Of a DNA stretch of 34,964 nt, positions 17,727-24,167 are shown piece by piece. This DNA is from DASXRA01 sp036506155 (GTDB lineage: Bacteria; Actinomycetota; Actinomycetes; Mycobacteriales; Jatrophihabitantaceae). The first letter of the stretch is position 1. The number at the start of each line of letters is the position of its first letter. The DNA lies in contig DASXSF010000014.1 in the NCBI GenBank assembly GCA_036506155.1, positions 1-34,964 on the forward strand, in the 5' to 3' direction. A program made the position numbers and the translations under genes. The notes under the pieces were generated by a model that did no database searches, was not told the origin of the DNA, and saw only the letters and a list, made by a program, of their open reading frames with translations.

Positions 17727-17937
17727 TCATGAGCGGTGCGGCGGGTCGCAGCACTATTACTTTGACGGGCACTGTTGCGCTCGAAAACGCTGAAGCGCCA
17801 ACGGTCCCGAATCACGACCTCGGAGAGTTGTCGGTGGTACCTAGCGGCAACCTCTGATGGGCAAGCACGAGTTCACGGAGCCCACCTCATCCGCGACCCT
17901 CTCCATGCTTCCTTCAGCTGGGTTAGGACTCCCCGCT

Positions 17938-17963
17938 GTAGCGCATTAGCTATACTGCGCTAC
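17938..17963 (+). promoter_or_regulatory. Promoter/operator of the toxin-antitoxin pair
   Basis: An 8-bp perfect inverted repeat, GTAGCGCA (17938-17945) and TGCGCTAC (17956-17963), with 10 bases between, ends exactly at the antitoxin ATG. TATACT (17951-17956) inside it is a good -10 box seven bases before the ATG, so the mRNA is probably leaderless. A palindrome over the -10 is the usual site for autorepression by a ribbon-helix-helix antitoxin. Confidence 0.6.
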
Positions 17964-18386
17964 ATGAGCAGTCCACTGTCTATTCGGTTCGACAGGCGGC
18001 TTCTCGAGCGGCTGCGCCGCCGGGCGCAGTCCAGCCCGGGGGCGACGCCGTCCGGATTGGCGCAGCGTCTGGTCGATGAGGGTCTGCGCATGGCCGACCA
18101 CCCCGGGGTGATCTTCAAGGACGGCCCGAGCGGGCGCCGCGCCGCGCTGGCGTTCGGGCCGGACGTGTGGGAGGTGGTCAAGGTGCTTCGCGAGATCGAC
18201 GAGCGCGGCGAGCAGGCGGTGGCTGCGGCGGGGGAGGTGCTCGCCCTGCCGGAGGCGAAGGTGCGCGTGGCGATGCACTACTACGCCGCCTACCCGGAGG
18301 AGATCGACGCCGAGATCGCCGAAGCCGAGCGCGTCTCGGGTGAGGCCGAGCACGCGTGGCAGGTCGAGCGGCGGCTGCTTGCGTGA
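17964..18386 (+). CDS. Antitoxin, RHH-like N-terminus with DUF433-like helical domain
   Basis: A 140-residue protein. The first 45 residues (PLSIRFDRRLLERLRRRA, then PSGLAQRLVDEGLRM) have the short strand and two helices of a ribbon-helix-helix DNA-binding domain. Residues from about 75 onward (VWEVVKVLREIDERG, GEVLALPEAKVRVAMHYYAAYPEEIDAEIAEAE) look like the DUF433-type winged helix common in antitoxins paired with DUF5615 toxins. It should bind and neutralise the next protein and repress its own promoter, which carries a palindrome ending at this start codon. The toxin gene overlaps by four bases (GTGA). ATG 17964 is the start, since the longer upstream frame crosses the promoter. Assignment to toxin-antitoxin rests on domain pairing and gene order. 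Confidence 0.78.
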   Translation: MSSPLSIRFDRRLLERLRRRAQSSPGATPSGLAQRLVDEGLRMADHPGVIFKDGPSGRRAALAFGPDVWEVVKVLREIDERGEQAVAAAGEVLALPEAKVRVAMHYYAAYPEEIDAEIAEAERVSGEAEHAWQVERRLLA

Positions 18387-18751
18387 GCCTGGCGCTGCTG
18401 CTGGATGAGATGCATGCTCCCGTCGTCGCCGCCACGTTGCGCGACCGTGGCCACGACGTGATCGCCGTCGCTGAACAGGATGAGCTTCGCGCGCTCACCG
18501 ATGAGGAACTGTTTCGGTGGGCGGGCGAGCATGATCGGCGCATCGTCACCGAGAATGTCAAGGACTTCGCTCCGCTGCTGCGTCGGGCCGAGGAACTGCG
18601 TCACCAGGTCGCGCTGCTGCTGTTCACCAGTAGCCGCACCTTCCCGCGTTCTCGCCGCAATCCCGGACCGCTCATCGACGCCCTCGATGCGTGGTTGCGT
18701 GCCGCGCAGGCCAGCGCGCCGCCAATCGAGGACTGGCTCCAGCCCGGCTGA
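18383..18751 (+). CDS. DUF5615 PIN-like toxin
   Basis: The 122-residue product fits the DUF5615 (Mut7-C-like PIN) family: an N-terminal acidic pair in LALLLDEMHAPVVAATLRDRGHDV, a central DEELFRWAGEHDRRIVTENVKDF segment (family form 'ivT.D.DF') and a final strand VALLLFTSSRTFPR. PIN-fold proteins are Mg-dependent ribonucleases, and in toxin-antitoxin pairs they usually cut tRNA or rRNA; the target here is not known. GTG 18383 overlaps the antitoxin stop and is preferred over an earlier in-frame start. The Asp of the usual TxDxDF motif is Asn-Val here (TENVKDF), so one acidic ligand may be shifted. It ends 78 bases before a convergent gene. Confidence 0.8.
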   Translation: MSLALLLDEMHAPVVAATLRDRGHDVIAVAEQDELRALTDEELFRWAGEHDRRIVTENVKDFAPLLRRAEELRHQVALLLFTSSRTFPRSRRNPGPLIDALDAWLRAAQASAPPIEDWLQPG

Positions 18752-18829
18752 CCGCCGCGGCGGCGAGCAGCACGTGTCGCCGTGCCCCGAGGGACACCGG
18801 TCCGCCGGGCTGATCACGATCACCGGCGG

Positions 18830-19282
18830 CTAACGCTGATAGGTGCCGATTAGGCGTGCCTCGGCAAGCACATGACCGTCGGTGGCGGCGGCGACGTCGG
18901 CGTAGGACGGCAATGCACCGAGCCGTATCACGTGATCGACTGCGAGGAGGCGGAACACGTAGCGATGCGCCCGGTCGCCGTGCGGCGGCGCGGGGCCGAG
19001 ATATCCGGCCGTGCCGAACCCGTTCACGCCGCTCGAGGCTTCGGGTGGGATTTCACCTTTGGCCAAGCCTCGCCGGGTCGGGTCCAGACCGAACATCACC
19101 CAGTGCACGTAGCTTCCCCGCACTGGCGCGTCCGGGTCGTCGACGAGCAGGACCAACTCCACCGCCTGGTCGGGCACCCCGTCCCACGACAGCGGTGGGG
19201 ACATGTCGCCGCGGTCGTGGCAATACGCCCGCGGGATCGGCGCGCCATCCTCGAAGGCTGAACTGTGCAATGCGAACCCCAT
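18830..19282 (-). CDS. YbhB/YbcL (Raf kinase inhibitor-like, PEBP) family protein
   Basis: 150 residues with the phosphatidylethanolamine-binding protein fold seen in bacterial YbhB/YbcL: MSPPLSWDGVPDQAVELVLLVDDPDAP (ligand-site DPD near residues 48-51), SYVHWVMFGLDP (conserved His60-Trp61), GVNGFGTAGYLGPAPPHGDRAHRYVFRLLAVD (GPxPP..H.Y.F signature near 96-111). The family binds anionic or phosphorylated ligands; its role in bacteria is not settled. The frame extends upstream to 19339, but the domain begins at MGFALHSSAFEDG, so ATG 19282 is chosen. It is a single gene, convergent with the toxin and divergent from the small protein at 19429. Confidence 0.88.
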   Translation of the reverse strand: MGFALHSSAFEDGAPIPRAYCHDRGDMSPPLSWDGVPDQAVELVLLVDDPDAPVRGSYVHWVMFGLDPTRRGLAKGEIPPEASSGVNGFGTAGYLGPAPPHGDRAHRYVFRLLAVDHVIRLGALPSYADVAAATDGHVLAEARLIGTYQR

Positions 19283-19428
19283 GCGGTAACCATGTGCCCG
19301 GCGGTACCCGTCCCGCAATGACGACCGCACTGAATGCAAAAATGCCGACGCCGGTCCACGCCGCAGGAGGTCAGCCGATCCGGCGCGGACGTGCTCATAC
19401 TGGAGGCCACGATCCCAGGGAGCGAGCC

Positions 19429-19629
19429 GTGAGTGACCAACAGGCGGACGGCTACCCGAGTCGCCAATCCGGCCCGGACCTTGAATACGACCTCGCGCAC
19501 GAGGAGACCAGCCGCTCCGGAAATACCGGCCCCGAACCTGTACAGCAGCGGATCAGCGTGGCCACCGGCACTCCCGACGACGACGGCGACCTCTCCTACG
19601 ACCTAGCGCACGACGTGCCCGGCCGTTGA
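19429..19629 (+). CDS. Small acidic protein with two YDLAH motifs
   Basis: A 66-residue, strongly acidic and probably disordered protein. It begins at GTG 19429 after an AGGGAG seven to eight bases upstream. Near the middle it reads LEYDLAHEET and at the C-terminus LSYDLAHDVPGR, so the same YDLAH+acid motif occurs twice about 40 residues apart, joined by a Gly/Pro/Thr-rich linker. There is no signal peptide, membrane segment or cysteine. The duplicated motif, good ribosome site and codon pattern argue that it is real. It ends 20 bases before the convergent end of the endonuclease V-like gene. I do not recognise a family with known function; a short linear motif that docks a partner is one guess. 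Confidence 0.6.
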   Translation: MSDQQADGYPSRQSGPDLEYDLAHEETSRSGNTGPEPVQQRISVATGTPDDDGDLSYDLAHDVPGR

Positions 19630-19649
19630 CGTCATGCCGCTCGACCTGA

Positions 19650-20270
19650 TCAGGTGCCCGCCCGGGCTTGTCGCGCGATTCGGCGTGCCTGCCGCAGCGG
19701 AAAAGGGGTCCGCATTCGGCCCGTGCACGCCATGACGACGGTGAGGGCGGTGTTGGGGTCGGTTCGCCAAGCGGCGTGCACCGCGATCGGCCGGGTGCCG
19801 GCGCGGGACCGCAGCCAGAAACCAACGGTCTCGCCGTCGAGCAGCAGCGGCGCGGCGGCGCCCGTCGTGTCCTCAGGCCAGGCGCCGTCGGCAACCAGTG
19901 CCCGGTTGGTGACGCCCACGGTGGGTTGTTCGAGCACCGCGCCCAGGTGCAGGGCAAGCCCGGCGCGCCGTGGGTGGTCGCGACCGGTCGCGTCGACGAG
20001 CAGCACGTCCCAGGAGCGCGCCAGGCGGCCGACCGCCTCGCAGAGCAGCGGCCCGATTCGCAGCCCGAGAAGGCCTGGGATGTAGCCGGCGGCGGCTGCC
20101 CCGTACACCACCGCGTGCTCGATGATCCGCTGCCCGCGCATCATGAGCGCGGCCGCCCACGCCGGATCACCCGCCGCACCCGGGCCCGAGGCGTCGCGTG
20201 CGAAGCACACCCACGCCGAGGCAATGCGCAGCGCAGCGACGTCGCACGGACGCCAGTGCGCCGGATCCAT
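19650..20270 (-). CDS. Endonuclease V-like protein lacking metal ligands
   Basis: 206 residues with clear endonuclease V (nfi) architecture: GYIPGLLGLRIGPLL (normally YxPGLLSFREGP), DVLLVDATGRDHPRRAGLALHLG (normally DGxGxxHPRxxGxASHxG) and PTVGVTNRAL (normally PTIGVAKxxL). Endonuclease V cuts DNA or RNA next to inosine. Compared with characterised enzymes, the first Asp ligand falls on Trp20 (ASAWVCF), the Glu after the PGLL motif is Ile72, and the GVAK lysine is Asn; only the third ligand, Asp93, remains. The fold is probably kept but cleavage is unlikely, so the protein may bind inosine- or lesion-containing nucleic acid without cutting. ATG 20270 is chosen, with AGGA about nine bases upstream; a longer frame reaches 20582 but adds no family sequence. 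Confidence 0.8.
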   Translation of the reverse strand: MDPAHWRPCDVAALRIASAWVCFARDASGPGAAGDPAWAAALMMRGQRIIEHAVVYGAAAAGYIPGLLGLRIGPLLCEAVGRLARSWDVLLVDATGRDHPRRAGLALHLGAVLEQPTVGVTNRALVADGAWPEDTTGAAAPLLLDGETVGFWLRSRAGTRPIAVHAAWRTDPNTALTVVMACTGRMRTPFPLRQARRIARQARAGT

Positions 20271-20704
20271 GCCGCCGATCCTGACTTGGCTCAAGATCAC
20301 GGGGACTACTGAAGGAGGTCCCGTGTTCCGGCGGTTGTAGCCGTATGGGCGACCTGGATTTGCGCACACTAACCGTGGTTCGTCTGCGTCCGTGGCGTAC
20401 GTGCGCACGGTCCGGACTGGCGTCCGGGGCAACGCATACGGTCTACGAGCGAGGTTCTCCGCTGCGCGATCGCTGAGTGGCACGGACCGGCGACCCTTGC
20501 GGACTGCCTCGGACGGTTCAACGATCGGCACCGTAGCTGCCGGTGAAGTGCCGGTCATCTGCCTGGACCAGCTCGTGGCCATGGTCCAACGTTCGTTGAG
20601 AGTCGTGGTCCGGGCGAGTCGGGGATTTCCGGTGGATTCGCGCCAAGAGGCGACCAGGAAAGATCAGAAACTCAGGGATCATTGGAGCGCAGAGAGGGCG
20701 ACCG
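20271..20704. other. 434-base gap with a strong Shine-Dalgarno and tiny ORF
   Basis: It holds the 5' region of the endonuclease V-like gene (minus) and of the reductase gene (plus). On the plus strand AAGGAGGT (20312-20319) is followed after three bases by GTG TTC CGG CGG TTG TAG (20323-20340), a five-residue frame, and then by a 43-codon frame from ATG 20345 to 20476 without family resemblance. Whether either is translated is unclear. No other gene was seen. Confidence 0.35.
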
Positions 20705-21289
20705 ATGACAACCGTTATCTGGCACGTGACGATGTCGTTGGACGGCTTCATTGCGGGGCCGGATGACTCGATGGACTGGGTGGTTGCCCAGTGGAGCGAT
20801 GGTGGTGAGAACACCCGCGACATCGAGGTGCAGAAGAGCACTGTCGCGGACGATGTGCTGCAGAATGCGGGAGCGATTCTCGGCGGTCGCCGCTGGTACG
20901 ACGTCGCGGTTCGCAAGTTCGACGGTTACGACGGGATCTATGGGGGTCAGTGGACGGGCCCGGTGTTCGTGCTCTCGCACCAGCCGCCCGATGCTGATCA
21001 TCATGCCGCGATCACCTTCCTTTCGGGGGATCTGGTCGATGCTGTCGCGACGGCCACGAATGCAGCAGCTGGCAAGGACGTCGTTGTCTTTGGGGCCAAC
21101 CTTGCGGTGCAGTGCCTTCGTGCTGGCCTGCTCGATGAGATTGTGATCCACCTGGTGCCGGTCTTGCTGGGCGGCGGCGTCCGGCTCATCGACACGCTGG
21201 ACTTCGGCCCGGTCGCACTCGAACGTACCGTCGTTGCGAGCTCTGGCCAGGTCACCGACCTGCGGTTCACGGTCCGGCGCAGCGACTAG
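20705..21289 (+). CDS. Dihydrofolate reductase/RibD C-terminal-like reductase
   Basis: 194 residues of the RibD_C/DHFR-like family: TTVIWHVTMSLDGFIAGPDDSMDWV at the N-terminus (the SLDG motif), AGAILGGRRWYDVA (NADPH-binding GRxxY), VFVLSHQPP, then GKDVVVFGANLAVQCLRAGLLDEIVIHLVPVLLGGGVRLID, the family's nucleotide-binding G-rich strand and C-terminal signature. Such proteins are NAD(P)H-dependent reductases; small stand-alone members in actinobacteria have unknown substrates and are not true folate enzymes. AGAGGG lies about nine bases upstream of ATG 20705. It is followed by a GC-rich hairpin. Confidence in the family is high, in the substrate nil. Confidence 0.88.
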   Translation: MTTVIWHVTMSLDGFIAGPDDSMDWVVAQWSDGGENTRDIEVQKSTVADDVLQNAGAILGGRRWYDVAVRKFDGYDGIYGGQWTGPVFVLSHQPPDADHHAAITFLSGDLVDAVATATNAAAGKDVVVFGANLAVQCLRAGLLDEIVIHLVPVLLGGGVRLIDTLDFGPVALERTVVASSGQVTDLRFTVRRSD

Positions 21290-21306
21290 CGGCCGTCTGG
21301 GGCCGC
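21289..21306 (+). terminator. GC-rich hairpin after the reductase gene
   Basis: GCGGCC and GGCCGC form a perfect 6-bp stem around a six-base loop (GTCTGG), starting at the last base of the reductase stop codon. There is no T-run, as is common for actinobacterial terminators, so the role is tentative. Confidence 0.35.
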
Positions 21307-21634
21307 CAGGGTCGAGCTTCTACGATCTGCGCGCACAGCTCAGGCATGCCCTTCCTAGCTGCTCTGACTTGGGCAGCGATCAACTCCTCGGCCGTCTCCG
21401 GCCATCGCTGCGAACTGCCCACATCCACCTCGCCGGCCAGAGCGGCTGACAGGTCAATCCTGCGACGGTGCCGGGCAGCACGTCCGCACGGACAGGAGCA
21501 GCTTCTGGCGCATCTGACGCGGCGCGGCGGTAGGGGCCGAGATCGAATACGTCGAGCGGGACGCATGGACCGTACCGGCTGCAGAACGTGCCCGCCACCG
21601 GTGCAGCCACACTCCGCAGGCTTTTCAAAGGCAA
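21297..21634 (-). pseudogene. Unassigned frameshifted gene remnant
   Basis: On the minus strand a coding-like segment (VPLDVFDLGPYRRAASDAPE, VRADVLPGTVAG) switches frame near 21450 to another coding-like segment (IDLSAALAGEVDVGSSQRW, TAEELIAAQVRAARKGMPEL). One base change would fuse them into about 110 residues. The right part ends at a stop near 21267, overlapping the end of the reductase gene. I recognise no family. The pattern suggests a decayed small gene rather than noise, but the call is weak. Confidence 0.3.
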
Positions 21635-21678
21635 ACGTCAATCTCGAGTCCTCTTCCGGTGCTGATCTTCGACGAGTC

Positions 21679-22326
21679 CTACACGCTGATCTGCCCCGAC
21701 ACCGTGGCCGCCGCCTTGGTCGCACTCGGCGAGCCGGTCGCGGCCGCCAGACCACCTTGAGCGGGACGGCGCCGCCGCTCTGGGGTCCGCAAGGTGCTGC
21801 AGTCCCCGATTGCCCCGAGCAGCAGGTCGCGCAGCAGCGAGTCCGGGTTGGGTATGCAGGCGCGGGCGATGCCCTGCACGGCATAGCGGACGGTGGTAGG
21901 CGCCGCATGCCGACGGAATGCCCTTTGCGACATGTGGAGATTGCGCGTGTACCGGGTTGCCCAGGTGGCGGCCGCAGGAGCGGCGGCGAGTGCGTCACCA
22001 CTCTCCTGGCTCAGCGGCGCACCGGGACAGCCGTCCACCTCGGCCCGCAACCGCTCGCACGTCAGGACGGCGACAGCCATGATCTGCTGCCGCTCTGCCG
22101 CCGCGACGGGCAGCGCGGTCCGTGCGGCCCGCAGCGAGATGGCAAGGTCGATGCGCAGATCCTCCCCGGTTAAACCAATCATGTCGGGAACGAGTGCAAC
22201 CAGTGCCTGTCGAGCCTCATCAGAGCTGAAGTCGTTGACCTGCCGCGCGAGCTCGCCGAGCAGTGGGTGCGTGCACGCCGGATGGTCGCTCCACTTCTCG
22301 CCAGCCAGATAGGACGCATACTCCAT
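21679..22326 (-). CDS. Conserved actinobacterial protein of unknown function
   Basis: About 215 residues. The N-terminal 110 (MEYASYLAGEKWSDHPACTH, then PLLGELARQVNDFSSDEARQ, LVPDMIGLTGEDLRIDLAIS, LRAARTALPVAAAERQQIMA) have the look of a helical protein family common in Streptomyces and relatives, whose function is unknown. The remainder (RYTRNLHMSQRAFRRHAAPT, IPNPDSLLRDLLLGAIGDCS) may be less well kept, and the last 50 residues overlap a coding-like plus-strand fragment (21659-21760), so the natural C-terminus may have been changed by a frameshift. ATG 22326 is chosen at the start of the conserved part. ATG 22413, preceded by GGGGTGA, is an alternative that would add 29 low-similarity residues. 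No neighbour suggests a role. Confidence 0.55.
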   Translation of the reverse strand: MEYASYLAGEKWSDHPACTHPLLGELARQVNDFSSDEARQALVALVPDMIGLTGEDLRIDLAISLRAARTALPVAAAERQQIMAVAVLTCERLRAEVDGCPGAPLSQESGDALAAAPAAATWATRYTRNLHMSQRAFRRHAAPTTVRYAVQGIARACIPNPDSLLRDLLLGAIGDCSTLRTPERRRRPAQGGLAAATGSPSATKAAATVSGQISV

Positions 22327-22856
22327 GACGCATGCACCGTTGCGGGGTCTGCGGTGCTTTCCCCGAGACAGCAGCGGAAGAAACTCCGTCGAACGACCAC
22401 GCTCCGTCGACATGCCAATCACCCCAATTTTCGCGAGCGCTACCTACGAGTCTGCACCCGACTCCCGTGTGCACGATCAACCGTCCCTGGTTCGAAGCGT
22501 TGGCCCGAGACCCGGCATGCGCGTTTTCCTCGCCAGCGTCACAGCGCTGAGTGACCAGCTTCTCTCGCAGCTCGCCCAGGTTGACCACCGCGACCACGAG
22601 GCCCTCACGGCAGCCGGCATCCACTGCCTGATAGGGCTCTCTCGCGTCGAACGACGCCATCCTGCGGCTGCTGGGCCGACTCGGCCCGATGACAACCAGC
22701 CCGCCCGCGGCCGGCGTGGTCGAGGTACGGATCGGCCTAAGACCGGCGCGCGCAACTGCCGAAACGCCCGTCGGCTGACGCCGTGTTCGTCGCGTGGGCG
22801 CTCGATGTTCTGTTCGATGAACGTGCCGGTCAGAGTCGCCGGTTACGGTAAATGCT
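22327..22856. other. 530-base gap upstream of the SWIM operon
   Basis: No frame on either strand shows a recognisable protein. A minus-strand frame near 22690-22830 has reasonable codon use (TGTFIEQNIERPRDEHGVSR) but no start or family. The right end contains the probable promoter of the SWIM operon. The region may be an eroded gene plus regulatory DNA. Confidence 0.4.
22844..22849 (+). promoter_or_regulatory. Probable -10 box of the SWIM-MoxR-VWA operon (leaderless)
   Basis: TACGGT lies seven bases before the GTG start at 22857, and no Shine-Dalgarno precedes that start. The same TANNNT-N7-start arrangement is seen at the antitoxin, yjjI and Mth938-like genes. No clear -35 was seen, so regulation may need an activator. 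Confidence 0.4.
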
Positions 22857-24167
22857 GTGCCGGCGCGGTGGAGCGTTGATCAGGTGCTGGCGCTTGCGCC
22901 GGACGCTGCGTCGGCGGCTGCGGCCAGGAAGGTGGCTGCGGCGGTCGTGTGGATGGGCGCTGGTTGCGTGAGCGGACTCGTCTGGGGCCGCTATGTCGGT
23001 TCCGGAACGTTGCGTTACGAGACGGTGGTTGAGCCGGGCGTTCCGGCCTACGGGTGTTCCTGTCCGTCGCGGAAGTTCCCGTGCAAGCACGCGCTGGGGT
23101 TGCTGCTGCTCTGGTCCAGTGGCGACGTGCCGGACGCCGACGAGCCGGCCGACTATGCCGTCGCTTGGCAGCAGGCTCGGGCGGAACGAGCAGCGGCGAC
23201 GGCTGCGCGACCGAGAGGCGAGCGGGACGAGGAGGCGGCGGCCAGGCGCGCCGCGCGGCGTCGTGAGCGCGTAACGGTCGGTCTGGCCGAGCTGGAACTG
23301 TGGCTCTGCGACCAGGTTCGGAGCGGACTGTCAGGGGTGTCCGGCACCTACTGGCACGCCGAGCCGGCGGCCGCCCGGATGGTGGACGCCCAGGCTCCGG
23401 GTGTGGCGGCGACGCTGCGGCGACTCAGCGCGGTACCGGCGTCGGGCGAGGGCTGGCCGCAGCGCCTCCTCGCTGGCTATGCGCGTGTTCATCTGCTCGC
23501 TCGGGCGCACACGCAACTCGACACGCTGCCGCCCGACCTCGCGGCGACGGTCCGCAACTACGTCGGCTATTCGGTCAGCCGGGAAGCGGTTCTAGCCGAG
23601 CCGGCAGTGCGAGATCAGTGGCTTGTCGTCAGCGTCCGAGACATTGCGGACGCGGCTATTCCGGCTCGCCGCACGTATCTGCGCGGCGACAAGACTGGCC
23701 GGTGGGCGCTCGTCCTCGCGTTCGACCCGCAAGGCCAGTTCGGCGGCGACCTCGACGCCGCGTTCGAGGCCGGGACGGCGCTGGATGCCGAGCTGCACTA
23801 CTACCCCGGCCGTCCGCCGTTGCGGGTTGCGGTCGGGGCTCGGCACGGCGAACCGGTTGCCGGTCCGCCGCCGCAGCCGCGGCGCCGCCTCAGCGAACTG
23901 TTCGACGAGTGGGCCACCGTGCTGGCCCTCGACCCGTGGCTTCCGGAGTGGCCGACGGTGCTGTGCGGTGTCCCGGTGCCCTGTGAACCGAGGTGGCGAT
24001 TCGCCGACGAGACCGGAGCATCGGTGCCGCTGCAGACCGGTGGCATCGACCCATGGATCCTCGCGGCCGTCTCAGGGGGCGCCCCGGTCACCGCCGCGGG
24101 CGAATGGTCGGCCGACGGATTCCGCCCATCGACGGTGTGGCACCGCGAAACGGCGGTGCCGCTGTGA
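22857..24167 (+). CDS. SWIM zinc-finger protein
   Basis: 436 residues with one SWIM zinc finger, Cys67-x-Cys69-x6-Cys76-x-His78 (YGCSCPSRKFPCKHALGLLL), in the N-terminal domain. SWIM domains bind DNA or proteins. After the finger comes a basic, probably helical linker (about residues 100-140, ARAERAAATAARPRGERDEE followed by RRAARRRERV), then a globular part with WPQRLLAGYARVHLLARAHT and RRTYLRGDKTGRWALVLAFD, resembling the rest of E. coli YehQ-type proteins. It heads a five-gene operon and overlaps the next gene by four bases. The start is GTG 22857, seven bases after a TACGGT box with no ribosome site. Its role is probably target recognition for the MoxR/VWA machinery; that is inference from the conserved gene set. 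Confidence 0.88.
   Translation: MPARWSVDQVLALAPDAASAAAARKVAAAVVWMGAGCVSGLVWGRYVGSGTLRYETVVEPGVPAYGCSCPSRKFPCKHALGLLLLWSSGDVPDADEPADYAVAWQQARAERAAATAARPRGERDEEAAARRAARRRERVTVGLAELELWLCDQVRSGLSGVSGTYWHAEPAAARMVDAQAPGVAATLRRLSAVPASGEGWPQRLLAGYARVHLLARAHTQLDTLPPDLAATVRNYVGYSVSREAVLAEPAVRDQWLVVSVRDIADAAIPARRTYLRGDKTGRWALVLAFDPQGQFGGDLDAAFEAGTALDAELHYYPGRPPLRVAVGARHGEPVAGPPPQPRRRLSELFDEWATVLALDPWLPEWPTVLCGVPVPCEPRWRFADETGASVPLQTGGIDPWILAAVSGGAPVTAAGEWSADGFRPSTVWHRETAVPL

Noticed and set aside
16460..17857. 465-codon plus-strand frame opposite yjjI
   Set aside because: It mirrors yjjI and is explained by GC-rich third positions on the opposite strand; composition is Val/Arg/Glu-rich with no family pattern.
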